In this document: positions 19,518 through 30,322 of the stretch, piece after piece
Layout: the number at the start of each line of letters is the position of its first letter
Position numbering within the stretch: position 1 is the stretch's first letter
Assembly: GCA_003427395.1 (NCBI GenBank)
Contig: BFEA01001083.1
Span: 81,256-120,425 of the forward strand
Source of the DNA: Chara braunii
Lineage: Eukaryota; Streptophyta; Charophyceae; Charales; Characeae
Reading direction: 5' to 3'
DNA: 39,170 bases
Program-made: the position numbers and the translations under genes
The notes under the pieces: generated by a model
What the model saw: the letters and a program-made list of their open reading frames with translations, nothing else
Database searches by the model: none
Told to the model about the DNA's origin: nothing

Positions 19518-20939
19518 CTAGTATCCGCTCATTGAGTACCTGTTCCGTGGAAAAACTCGTGGCGAAGAGGAGGGAGAAGATGAATGGGGAGAAGAATGAA
19601 AATGTGGAACGTCGCTTTCCCACTCGGACTCAGATTTCGAGGGCGATCCAGTTGGAGAGGGAGGGGAAGAAGCAGAGAGATGGCGAAGATAGGACACGTG
19701 GCGGACTATGGGTCTAGCTGACCGCCTGCCTGCCACTTCGGGAGCGAGGTGCACGGTGTTCATTCCGTTAGGTCCGAGCTCGATCACTCGAAAACACCCG
19801 AAGAATCGTGGCGCTAGTTTCCCTTGACGAGCACATTTCCTTACCTGCACAAAGTCCCCCAATTTATACTGGCGCCAGGGACCTTCATTCCCATTTCAGG
19901 CCTCGTAACTGCAGACCTGACGGCCGTGGAGCAATTCGGTCATTCCATGTTTTTTTTTGGGCCAATCTCGGAAGGCCCGCTCCATAAGCTCCAAATGGCG
20001 CTTTGCCTTTTCTTTGGCCGTTGCGCTTGTGGGACGTCGGCCGAGTGTCGTTTCATCATTCAGGTTCGGTACCGAGACGCAAGTTAGGCTGTTGGTTCGT
20101 AATTGAAATGGCGAAAGTCCTGTAGATTCATGTGGGGTCCCTCGGTGTGCAACCTCTTTATCATCCATAATACCAGGCCACGACCACGTGTCCCTAGTTG
20201 CGATATTCCGTCGGAGTGCCGTTTTGATGACCCGGCTGGCGTTTTCTATGAGACCGTTCGATTGAGACATATGGGGGGCAGTATTACGAATAGATACTCC
20301 ATGTATGACTAAATTCCTCATAACTTCCCCTCGGAACTCTGCTCCATTGTTCGTAAGTATTTCCTCGGTGTTCTGATGCATTCTGAGGAAACGGTTGACA
20401 TACCACGCTATTTTCGTTGTCTGTCTAGTTTGACATGGGTAGGCCTTGATCCATTTTGAAAAGTGGTTGACGAATACCAAGAGGAATGAATATTCACAAT
20501 TATTCGGCCCAGGGGGCACGACGATATCCGTCGTATCCATGCTAACCCTCCGAAACGGCTGTTGGACTTTAGTGGGCACTATCGATCTAGGCGGCTGAAT
20601 CGGCACCTTGTCAGCGGCGCAGACCTGACAATTTCGAACGATGAATTTAACATCGTTGCGAATATTGCACCAATACCATTCGTTCTTGTCAATTGCTGCC
20701 TCTGTAATCCGTACGACAAAGTGAGCTGCAGTCTCTTCGTGTGTCGGCTTAACCCAATCATACCTTACGAATGAATGGGGCACGACCATCCAAATCCCAC
20801 TACCGTCGGTCTTCTGTTTTTCCAAGCATCCGTCGTTCCATTGATAGTCCCATGCCCTCTCATTAGCCCTTCTACGGTCCTTCTTGGTGAAGTCTCGGAG
20901 GGGGTTCCCGACCACTGTGACTATTAAGACGACATTTGT
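19518..20939 (-). pseudogene. Gypsy integrase with GPY-like C-terminus
   Basis: Integrase inserts the cDNA into the genome. The N-terminal HHCC zinc finger is visible (THEETAAHF, then WYWCNIRNDVKF and CQVC). The catalytic core shows MDTTDIVV (first Asp), LTNNGAEF and SQSNGLIENASR (Glu, codon 20244-20246). The second catalytic Asp, normally in TDNGAEF, is Asn (AAC, plus-strand positions 20349-20351). The C-terminus (from about 19875) reads YKLGDFVQVRK and GKLAPRFFGCFRVI, a GPY/F-type module, followed by a Ser/Pro-rich tail to 19518. One TGA near 19898 separates core and tail in the same frame, and a TAA near 20937 separates it from the PHD-like module. I see no chromodomain. Confidence 0.92.
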
Positions 20940-21278
20940 TTATACCTTGGCCCTTCTAAACCTACGGGTCTTTTCTAAAGCCTCCGACGTGGTCTCCAGA
21001 AAGCGGGCTTCCGTAGGAATTTTGTCGGATTGACACAAGGGACACAACCAGGCTTTGTCCGAGTTTCGGTACTGAATGCAGGAACCATGGACCCTGAAGA
21101 TACAGTGTCGACAATCTACCCATTCGACGTACCCTTCCCCGCTATGACGCGTAGGGACCGAGTAGACACGTGAGATTGCCTCGCAGAAGTAACAAAACTT
21201 GTCAGGCAAAGAGAGGAGAGACGAGGACGAGAGGGGAGAAAGGGGGCCTCTAGAATTACCTCCATCGCCCATTGTCAC
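20940..21278 (-). pseudogene. PHD-like C4HC3 zinc finger inside Gypsy Pol
   Basis: This open stretch of 112 residues lies between RNase H and integrase, in the same frame as both. The finger spans 21033-21194: CYFC, 23 residues, CRHC, 4 residues, HGSC, 11 residues, CPLC. All eight zinc ligands are present in the PHD order C4-H-C3, and the C-x4-H spacing is typical of PHD rather than RINGv. The core WVDCRHCIFRVHGSC resembles PHD fingers that read CD-x-C-x-x-W(F/Y)-HG-x-C; the usual cage Trp just before the His is absent (FRVH), while a Trp precedes the third Cys. PHD fingers bind histone H3 tails, so a role in targeting integration to chromatin is an inference. It is preceded by a Ser/Leu-rich linker and followed by a basic tail (TRRFRRAKV). 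Confidence 0.7.
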
Positions 21279-21735
21279 GTGTCACTTCTTAGCATACGGA
21301 AGGATGGCCACTGGTCCGTACTGCGGCCCACTGACTGGTTCCGGTTCTCTCCATGGGATAATTTTTTCGCCCTTGGTAACCTTGGCCGGTCGGTGCAGTC
21401 GTGTTAGCCCGTCCGCGTTCCCGTGCCTTTCCGTCTTCCGATGGACGATGTCGAAATCGTACTCTTGCAGCCGCACTGCCCAACGTCCAATCATGCCCGT
21501 GTAATTAGTGAGTCTCTTGAGAGCCAACAGGGGTTCGTGATCCGTAACAAGGAGGAACTTTTGCCCGTACAGATATGGATGAAAGTGTTGAATCCCCCAC
21601 ACCACCGCGTAACATTCTCCTTGAGGTGCCGAATCGTTTCTCCTTTCGTCTGGTACTGTCCTGGACGCGTACTCGATGACGTGCTCGCGGCCATCCTTCT
21701 CCTTCTGCGCTAGAATAGCAGAGATTGCCTCCGGC
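21279..21735 (-). pseudogene. Gypsy RNase H domain
   Basis: RNase H removes the RNA strand during reverse transcription. The stretch 21605-21282 reads FLLVTDHEPLLALKRL and NADGLTRL, the central and C-terminal motifs of Ty3/Gypsy RNase H (TDH-x-x-L and NADALSR). The upstream part (21694-21610), with EYASRT-like sequence, is broken. It is in the same frame as RT and ends with TGA (about 21282), after which the PHD-like module continues without frame change (CGA to TGA would explain it). Confidence 0.88.
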
Positions 21736-23310
21736 TGCTAGTCCGTGGTGAGCACAAATTGCTTCTCGAGGTCAGGCCGGATCAAAATAGGGGCCGTGGC
21801 CAAGGCTTCCTTCAATGTGGCAAAGGCCTGCTTGCACTCAGCGTCCCACCTCAATGGCTGGTCCTTTTGCAAGAGGTTCGTTAGGGGCCGTACGATTGCC
21901 GCGAAACCCTTGATAAATCGACGATAGTACGAGGCCAGTCCCAAGAAGGCTCGAACTTGCATCAACGACGTGGGTGTCGGAGCGTCTCGAACTGCCGCGA
22001 CGTTTCTCGAATCCGTCCGCAAGCCTCCTCGTGTCACCACGTACCCTAGGAACGAGATTTCCGACAGGAAAAACTCGCTCTTCTCCAGGACAATTTTGAA
22101 GCCCGCATCTCGCAGCGCTCCAAGTGTCAATTCGATATGCTGCACATGCCTGTGAAACGATTCCGATTACATCAGGATGTCGTCCATGTACACGATAACG
22201 CAAAAATTCACCATTCCCTGTGTAAGGCGAGTCTTGTTAACGAAATTCATAAAGGTCATGTTCATCACTCTTTGAAACGTAGTCGGAGCATTGCAAATGC
22301 CCATAGGACATCGAATCTATTGCCACGTTCCTTCGAACAGTACGAATGTCATTTTTGGACGGTCTTCTTCCTTCACCAATATGTGATGGAACCCATGGCG
22401 GATGTCGAACTTGCTAAAGTAGTTAGCACACCCAATTACATCCAACAAATCATCAATCCATGGGAGGGGATACACATCTTTGATCGTGATATCATTCAGT
22501 TTCCGATAATGAATACAAATGCGAATGGATCCGGTCTTTTTAGGGACTAAAACCACGGGGAAGGACCACGGTCCGGTAGCGGACTCGATTCAACCATTGG
22601 CCTCAAATTCTCTGATCCGCTCCAGAGTGGTTCGTCTTTCGACTAACGAGTACCGATATGGTTTACAGTGAATCGGCGGGTGGGTGCCTGTCTGGATCTC
22701 GTGCTGTATGACTAGGGACAGTCCTATATCCGTGTCCTTTGTACTAATCGCCCTTTGATATACGACTAGAATGTCTGCGATGAGTTTGTGTATCTCGTCT
22801 GACACATAGTCCGGCACATGCAGTTCATAGTGGCAGTCTCGCGTCGCCACCAGTAGCTGTTTTGTCCTGGCCGTGTGGGTCCTTTTTGTGGATGGGGATG
22901 AAATAAAGGAATGGTCAGAACGCCAGGGGAAGATCGTGGCAACCATCTAAGTTTCCTCTTCCCTGATTGCCACGTGTTCCTCCGGGGTGATACCATCTTC
23001 GATATCCCAGAGGTCCATAACCTTCTCTTCGAATTTTAGTCCAATATCGAACAGGGCGAGATCGTACAACCCAGGGGGTTTCGAAGTCCAGTTTTCGGCG
23101 CATCCCTGGATTTCTTTTTCTCTGGTGAGGAACGAGCCGGGAGGAATTCTTGAGATATTGCAGAAGGACCACTTATCCCGATATCTGGATAATAATGGGG
23201 TGGTTGCCTCGTATATGGTTCGAGGGGGTTCCCAAGAGTCCGCCAACCGGGATATCTGAACCAACGGTTCTCCCATGATCAATGCTCCGGTTCGCCGTGC
23301 GTCCCTTGTG
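21736..23310 (-). pseudogene. Gypsy reverse transcriptase
   Basis: RT copies element RNA into DNA. In one frame: HPPIHCKPYRYSL, a TGA near 22590 (GxIES, Trp or Ile in relatives), PVVLVPKKTGSIRICIHYRK (motif 2), YPLPWIDDLLD, FSKFDIRHGFHHI (motif A, catalytic Asp kept), a TAG at 22317-22319 where relatives have Trp, PMGICNAPTTFQRVMN (motif B), and VYMDDIL (motif C, 22172-22193) followed by TAA where relatives have Tyr. Then FLGYVVTRGG, VRAFLGLASYYRRFIKGFA and the thumb/connection region to 21738 (VLTTD). The region 22946-23282 upstream is open in the same frame and corresponds to the spacer between protease and RT. Confidence 0.95.
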
Positions 23311-24186
23311 AAAACGAAGGTTTTACATCGCTTTCTGTCGAAGGGGGTAGCAGACTCTTTGTCGTGTTAGCTCGAAAATTTGAGGATCTACATCTTCCTC
23401 GCACTCAGAGGTGGATAATGATAGTATGGGTTCGATGTCGGATTTGTCCGTGGATTCTTCCCACCTTATCATTCACAGGATTTCGCCGGGTTCCTGTCGT
23501 TGTCGCTCAGGAATCAAAGTCGTCCGAAGGGTAAGGCGCATCAGAATGGTGTGCGACCTTCCTCCAGTGTTGTGGAGGATGAATGCTTGTCGTTCGAAAT
23601 CCAGCGTGGCCCGCAAGGCTGTGAGGGCTGATAATCCGATGACGTACGTTGTCACGTTTAGGACCACTACGTCGCCCAAGGCGTGGACCTTACTTATTCG
23701 GAAGATGACGTTCGCCATCCTCCTTGCGACTCGGATCTTACCTTCGTCGGCGGAAACGAAGTGATCGCCCTACGAGAGAGGAATCATGTTTTTCCGCCGG
23801 CCGGCCCTCTCGACCACCTGTAGGGAGATGGCTAGGACCGCGGCTCCAGAATCAAGGACCGCACTGTAGGGATTTCCCCAAACTTCCACATCTCACTTCG
23901 CGGATCTCCACGGTAGGGCTTTGATCCATAGGAAGTGATCGTCTTTTCGAATTAGGTCCATCCGGACGGGTTTGGAGGTACTTGGCTCCTCCGGCTTATG
24001 GTCTCTAGCGAGAGTTTTTCCTTTTGCGGCTGCCAATTTGGCAAAGGCAAATCACTTCCGGTTTGCCTTGCAGTGCTGTAGCATCCGGTCATTAGCCTGT
24101 TCGGAGATGATCAGCAGGTGTCCAATGGGCAAGGGGATGCGGTGATCCAAGGCACGAACTATATCCAGCACATCGATTTCTCCCAT
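23311..24186 (-). pseudogene. Start of Gypsy Pol and aspartic protease
   Basis: The frame begins at ATG 24186 (MGEIDVLDIVRALD) and overlaps the end of Gag in another frame, as in many Gypsy elements that use frameshifting or re-initiation. It continues IPLPIGHLLIISEQANDRML, and then the protease active site AVLDSGAAVLAIS near 23830-23870 (D-S/T-G-A). Downstream is ANVIFRISKVHALGDVVVLN and VIGLSALTALRA, resembling the G-x-D-x-L region with sequence changes. Stops are at about 24052, 23895, 23767 and 23473. The frame changes once near 23,300 to that of RT. Confidence 0.82.
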
Positions 24187-25492
24187 AACGAATGCGGGTC
24201 CCCCGGATTCCATTTCCCTCGGGGAGGGCCTCCATTCTGAGACTTCGTTGTTGTCGGGGGCAGGTTGGATTGACCCCTATCATGCCAAGGCCTAGGTATC
24301 CCAACGACATGTATTGATCGAGCGGGATGAGCTCCGCCGCTTCTTCCGTGACCCCCGACGGGCTTGAACCGCCGTCTTTTTCTTCTACCATTGTCGCCAC
24401 CCACCCAGGCCCGTTAGCAATTGGTGCTGCAGCTGCTGGCGCGGTTCTTGTTTGCATGAAACGGTGGGGACAGTCCCGAGCTATGTGCCCGAGCTGATGA
24501 CACGTGTAACAAACACTTACGTTAGTTGCCGCCGCGCCCAATGCTGGGGCGGGGGATGAGCCTTGCATCATTGGTGCTGCTCTAACTGCAATGGGGCGCA
24601 TCGATCTCATCAATGATTCGATCCAGGCATTGTGCTCGCGTTGTTCCTTCTTACTTTCTTGCATTAGGCTAACCAGTGTTCAAGTTAGTTCTAGTATCGC
24701 ATTTGATTCGCTAGGCCTTGCGGGGGCTTCCGGGGGAGGCAGGGGTGTGGCCAAAACCGGTAATCCTGAAGCTGTGTCAGGTATCGATCTCTTGGCTGCG
24801 ACCTGCTCTAGGTGAGTGACTGGACCGGAGACAAAACCCATATTCTCAAATTTGTTCTGGAGTGCGGCCAGCTCGGCTTTCGCTCTGGACAGTTCTGAGG
24901 AGTCTCCATCTTTTGTGTGATCTTCACTTTCTAAAAAGCTAGCGGCGAATTTCCATTCCATTTCCTCTGCCCCGTCCGTAATTTGTTGCATCGTATGATT
25001 GATGGGGGAAAATTGCTTCCGTAATTTCGCACTCATCGCTCGACTATGAAGCCCATCGATAAATAGATCCCTCCCATCCTTTTCGTCCCTTTCGGATTTG
25101 ACAAACAGTGTATAGAAGCTATTGCAATATTCTGTGACAGATTCGAGGGGCTTCTAAACTCGGCCTTTAATCATAAAGAAGGCTTGTTCAGGGCGGATAT
25201 AGTCAAACTTGTTCAAGAAGTCTCTTTCAAAGGTCGGCAGATCTATCCTGGCGTAAGTGCTAAGCCAGTGATGCGCATCCCCTCTCAGTCTAGCGGGGAT
25301 GTTAATCCGAGCTTCGTCGTTGTCATATTGTTGTGCACGTAAGGTAGCTAACCATGCCCCAGCTAGGTGGTGTGCAGGGTCGAAGAGATACAAATCAGGT
25401 GGAGCCGTGGGTGCGCGAGCTCGGATGGGCGGTGCGGGAACAGGGGCCCTGCCTAGCTGTACATTGACATTTTGCGCCTCATTGGCATTCAT
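24092..25492 (-). pseudogene. Gypsy Gag with CCHC zinc knuckle
   Basis: Gag forms the virus-like particle and binds element RNA. The likely start is ATG 25492 (MNANEAQNVNVQLG), about 145 bp after the primer-binding site. The retrotransposon-Gag core reads LYLFDPAHHLAGAWL, LRGDAHHWLSTYARIDLPTF and FLNKFDYIRPEQAF. A zinc knuckle CYTCHQLGHIARDC (C-x2-C-x4-H-x4-C) lies at about 24470-24510. The whole ORF (about 467 codons) is in one frame, interrupted by TAG near 25154 and TGA near 24678; otherwise it is complete. A Glu/Lys-rich coiled-coil-like stretch lies around residues 180-240. Confidence 0.93.
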
Positions 25493-25637
25493 ATTGGCGG
25501 CCGGCTGGCCGACCGATCGGTTTCTAAGTACTACAGGATCTCGTCGCGGCGCGTTCCGCTGTCTAGCCCGCCCTCTGTTCGCCAGATCGTACTGTGCGAC
25601 TTATCTAGCCACTTCTCTTATGAGCTCGCCACGTGTC

Positions 25638-25650
25638 GGCTCCGATACCA
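25638..25650 (-). promoter_or_regulatory. Primer-binding site, initiator-Met tRNA type
   Basis: The - strand reads TGGTATCGGAGCC directly after the 5' LTR, one base different over 13 from the complement of the initiator-Met tRNA 3' end (TGGTATCAGAGCC). Retrotransposons prime minus-strand DNA synthesis here. Confidence 0.75.
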
Positions 25651-27126
25651 ACCTCACGCCCAGCGCGGCTTCCTGATCGGAGTGGGATGGGGGCCCGTAA
25701 GTGTAAAAAAGGGTGTGTGCCAAGGATTTTAGGAAAGTGGGGGTGGAGTCCCATGTCGGAACTGAGATCTCCTGTGGCAAGTTTCGGGGGTAAAAGCGCA
25801 AGAGGGTAGGTGCAGGTCGTACTTGGCGCTTTAATTCTCATAAGAAGGAAGGCAGACCACCTTTCATGATTTGTGCACGGAAGGGAGGCAGCAGACATCG
25901 TGCAGCATAAGGCAGATGGCATGCGCACAGTGCATCCCAGACTAAAGATCCCAGGATATTTTTCCACAATGACAGTACCGACAGATCTAAAACACTCTTG
26001 CATTCTCGAACAGAATCCCAACAACATTACCCCTGCCAACGAACGCAATTCTCAAGCCTGAAAATGAGAGTCACCATCTCCTCTGGTTTCGCCTTCGTGG
26101 TTGGTCGCGCGGTTCGACCAATTGTCGGCGCCGCTCGTAACAAGCTTCGGAATCCGACGGGGCGGGCCGTAAGCGGAGACTGTGCAATCGCTGCTTAGCC
26201 TCGGTTCGAGTTCGGCGGATAAATCCTGAAGCTTGGCGTGTCTGGTACTGTTGACAATCCTCGCACGATGGGCTGGGCCAATAGCGAGCTATGAAATTCC
26301 ACGGTACCACTATGTGCTGGTGATATGGAAGGAGGAGATGAAAGGGAGGGAAACTGGTAGTAATAACGACGAAGCCCAGGGATATGTAGTATTGAGTATT
26401 GTCCGTATCTCGGTAGTCTGGGCCCCTAGGGTCGCGGGTTATAGCCTAGTGGAAATCCCCCACGCACAGTCGGTCGTTCTCTGTCAGACAGGGGAATTCT
26501 GGGTTTCTCAAGTTTCCTCGTCGTCTAAGTTGTTTGCCTTCCCAGTACTCACGGTAGTCCGGATCCCTCAGGCTTTCACGATTGGTGATCCAAAAGGGAC
26601 TTTCCTCAGCCATATCAACTAATGAATTCAATTTCCCACATCCTTCTGATAAATTCGGGGTTTTCTATGCCGCGATAGCGATCGTATCCTACATGCAACT
26701 ATCCTACTCGTGCTATGCAGGGTGAGATCCAGATGTTTCATTCATATCCATAGCATTCACGTGACAAAAAGGAGAGAAAAGGGGGAAAGGACAATCAACA
26801 TCTCACAGCATTCTTGGTGGCCTTATGACGATCAAGGACTAATAATAAAAACTCAAACATCCATAGCGGGTGCTTTCGATCAGATGAAGATGGAGGATAG
26901 AATTAGACAAGCATCGCAAAACAAGATCGGGAATCCGAAAAGTTCACTAATGAAGAAGAGTTCATACCCATTCATGCATACATACGAGGCAAAAGCGACA
27001 AAGAGAATCCAAGACGATTTACGAGGAAGGGTAAAAAAAGGCCGCGACAGAAATCGGCCATAGCAGAAGCCAAAATTATACAGGCGAGCAAAAGAAAGAA
27101 CCTCATCCCGCACCCACAACTGCTCT

Positions 27127-27171
<45 letters not shown>

Positions 27172-28184
27172 GCTCCACACTCCCAATGCGGGCTGTCCGT
27201 CGCCTCGCATCAACACAGTTGTCACCCCGCTTGGTTCGAGCGTGCAAGTCAGGTTCGCCCGTGCGCCACAGTGCGTCGCGGCCCTGCACGTCAACCCCGC
27301 ATACCCGACACCAACCCGTCGGATCACCCAACTCTCGCGCTCACTTACCTTCCAAACTTACTTGTTAGCCGACCCTCACTGATTGCGCTAACCTCGAAAT
27401 TCTTAGAGAGCAAACTAATCGTGTTTGCAAAATTTATAGCATGCATGCCTGCGCGAAAGGTACGGGATTAAGCCCAGGTGGACAAGAGGAGAACAGAGGA
27501 CAAGTCTACGTCTGCATGACCAAGCCGCGGCGTGCGGGTCGTAGCCGCACTCCACGCATCGATCTGGTCATGCCGACGCTTTGACCAATTAGAACAGAGT
27601 ATGCGAGGCGAGAAAAAAGGAGAAGGCGGGTAAACCCGGGGAGACTAAGAAGGAAGAAGGATAAAGTTATAATCGCACCCGCTAAAAACGACAGTTACAC
27701 AAGATTAAGGGCGCGACCAAGTCAAAGCCCATTTCCCAGCACGACAAGATGCGTGCAAGAGCGGCGCAAGAAAATTCAGAGTACCTAAATTCATAGCCTA
27801 GGTCCTTATTGCAAAAGGAAATTCCGAAAAAGGCAGAAGAGAAAAATAATTTTGCGAGCCCGTGGGGGCTCGACATCAGTTGAAAATTCAAAATACGATA
27901 TTCCCGCGCGATGATTGCACCAAAATTCTCAGTGCTCACAACAGAACAAGAAAGAAGCTATGACACAATTATTTATCGAGCTCGCCAAGGCGCGGCTACC
28001 CAATCGTTGGCACAGGATCTTCCCGATACCGATCCGACAACTCCCAGCAGAAAACGAAAAGAAACGAGAACATTCATGCAATTTGCCCGCCCGATCCATC
28101 TTCCCATAGCTCACCCATTCGACCCGTTGTATTTTCCCAAGCAGCTTCGCGCAGGAAGTCGCGCGATTTCATAAAACACTTCGT
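25651..28184 (-). repeat. 5' LTR of the Gypsy element (right copy)
   Basis: Aligns with 14780-17271 across its full length, with substitutions and small indels. Its outer ends differ from the left LTR: the inner edge lacks the terminal 11 bp (TGTGACACCCT in + orientation), so the primer-binding site directly abuts the shared sequence, and the outer edge lacks the final CACA. The CT tract is expanded to about 50 bp (27121-27172) compared with about 15 bp in the left copy. Confidence 0.93.
27121..27172. repeat. Expanded (CT)n inside the right LTR
   Basis: CT dinucleotides with one interruption (CCT). The same site in the left LTR (16255-16268) is much shorter, so the array grew, or shrank, after insertion. 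Confidence 0.95.
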
Positions 28185-29353
28185 GAAAGGGGACCCCTGC
28201 ATAGGCTTAGGAGTAGTGGTAGGTAGACAGTGAAAAGCGAAATTGAGAGAAGAATATACCTGCAGGCCTCCGAATTTCAAGTAGTTGCCTACAAGATGAA
28301 GTGTCAGGAGGCTGGGTCCGCCGTCGATAAAATCCATCGGCGGTGTCGGTGCTTTGCATGCCTCCAGACTTCGTGGAGCCTTTTCAGTGACAGGCGTACT
28401 GCAGGTAGTGGTGGCTCACTCTACAATACACCCGGTCGTATCTGGGAGCATCATCCAACCTAGCTTACAGGATGTGCCTGGGGCCTTTCAATCCCAGACC
28501 CAACTACTCTGTGGCTGCAACGTACCACTACCCTACCTGTCCTACCTCTGATTGAAGACCTACTAATATACAAATGCCTCTTACTAATACAAGAACATGG
28601 GACGACTTGTGGACACTACCTATTCCTGGTAGTGTTCCAAGAGACTAAGACTCCTGGTTAACATCTAATGCACTAATTATGGTGGCCCTACCTTGGGACC
28701 TATGGAACCTACCTCAGTTCCTCTGCTGAGAAACTCTCCCTCCAACCCCACTTACTGCCACCTACAGCCTTCCTCCTGTGGAAAGAGCGTTCAGGTCTTT
28801 ACTAATCACCAAACAGCCACTTTGAAACCACTACATCCGCCAACTGCCTATCCTTAACTACCTCCGCCAACTGCCTATTCCTGGCCCATGTTCCCTGGAG
28901 CCCATTTCCTGCGTTCCTCGGGGTTCTCTCACCACCCCTCGGATGGTGGCCTTCCGCAAGGGTGCTTCTCCCCCCCCCCACCCACACACACAAAAAAAAA
29001 CAGACCAGGACCTACCTACTGTCTTCCCACAAATACAAAGCATAGTGATCATCAACATATACGAGCTATTTCTCCGGTCCTGTAAACCCCGGAAATGTTG
29101 TAAAGCAGCTAAAGCAGACTAGAGTTCGAATCCTGATGGCATCAGATCAATGAAAGGTCTTCTCTGAATTACCTGGTGCCGGTCAGTTCAATGGTGATAT
29201 CTCAAGCCCGTCCCCCTTCTGAAAAGGAAAGGTAAAATTAGACCTGTATCCTGTTCAAAGATGAAAATTCTTTTTTTTTATTTTTATTTTTTATTTTAAA
29301 CGCCCTCTTCAATGTTAGTGGTGCTAATAAAGGCAGACACCGCTACCACCTGA
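28185..29353. other. Unassigned flank right of the Gypsy element
   Basis: No gene recognised. Contains a 28-bp imperfect duplication around CCGCCAACTGCCTAT (28837 and 28864), a C-run at 28971-28979 with CA-rich sequence after it, and a perfect Pol III B-box-like sequence, GAGTTCGAATCCTG (29122-29135), without a convincing A box at the right spacing. Confidence 0.5.
29122..29135 (+). promoter_or_regulatory. Pol III B-box-like sequence (possible tRNA/SINE relic)
   Basis: GAGTTCGAATCCTG matches the B-box/T-loop consensus GGTTCGANTCC closely. About 140 bp downstream lies a T-rich tract. No cloverleaf or matching A box is found, so it may be a truncated tRNA-derived SINE or chance. Confidence 0.3.
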
Positions 29354-29419
29354 GGAGCGGCTCCGTCTATTGGTGGGGAACATCACCTACTGGAAAACGG
29401 GTCCAGCGTCCCATATACA
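29354..29419. repeat. Dispersed repeat, copy 1 (see 32630)
   Basis: About 65 bp similar to 32630-32691 in the same orientation: CTCC.TCTATT.GTGGGGA, then AC-rich spacing, GGGTCCAGCGTCCCATAT (GGGCCCAGCGTCCCATAT in the other). Both copies follow a T-rich tract. They lie on either side of the LINE RT segment. Confidence 0.7.
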
Positions 29420-30290
29420 AACTGAATTCAGAGCAAATCCGAACCAAAATTGTGGAGGATTCCTGCCAGCATTGATTGCCCTGGTATCCAGGGGATTGAC
29501 TGGGCAGGATATTGGGAAGAGGGGGGAACCTCTTCACCCTGGGACTGGCGCCAGATGCCTGCTGTTACATAGTAGTTCCTCCCTCTCCCTGCCATTGATT
29601 TCTCTAAAAACCAGAGAATTACCTGAGCAGGATACATCATCCCCCTTTTTTTAAGAGTGTGGATTATGGGAATAACACTTGCTAATGACCTATTGCTAAG
29701 CTACTAAAAAAACAGTTACCACCAGGGACCATAACCAGTCAACATGGCCAACTTGCATCTCTTAAGCTCGTTCTTCTTTGCCCGTCACCCTTTTGGTTTC
29801 GTCTTCTTCTTTATCATTTTTTTCTTCTTTTTCTTTTTCTTTTTCTATTCTTCTTCTTTTCTTCTTTTTTTCTTCTTTTTTTCTTCTTACTGAGGGTACT
29901 TGTAAGTCAGTTGTGACTCTATATCCTCTTCTGTCTAATATTCATAATGTTTAAGGAATTCAATTTATGTTTGGGGTGATCAGTGAAAAAAGATCCATCG
30001 GGGAAGGACTTGGGTAAGGGTCAATGAGAAAAGGACTTTGATTCTTGTGTTTGTACTTTGGTTGAGTGTTGGTCTGTGTCTAGTTCATTTTTCATACCTT
30101 TTGGACGGAGTCAGATCGTTTGTTTTAAAGGTTACCGGGACCAACCTGTGCGGAACTCTCACAACTGTTTTTTTATACGTCAGATGCCCTAGGTATATAA
30201 CTTCGATCGGCCACTACAGTCTTGGGCCAGTGAAGTGCGCCAGGAGATATATCGAGAGAGGTGGTAGGATGGGAGTCTCGTGAGTATAGG

Positions 30291-30322
<32 letters not shown>

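Larger units (their letters stand above)
14769..28184 (-). mobile_element. Ty3/Gypsy LTR retrotransposon, ~13.4 kb, with 2.5-kb LTRs
   Basis: Two long direct repeats (14769-17275 and 25651-28184) flank an internal region whose - strand encodes, in order, Gag, protease, RT, RNase H, a PHD-like zinc finger, and integrase with a GPY-like tail. RT and RNase H before integrase is the Ty3/Gypsy (Metaviridae-type) order. All coding modules carry stop codons, so the element is non-autonomous as it stands, but only one frame change (near 23,300) separates protease from the rest of Pol. The LTRs resemble each other at roughly nine positions in ten by eye, so the insertion is not very recent. No target-site duplication could be identified. 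Confidence 0.96.
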
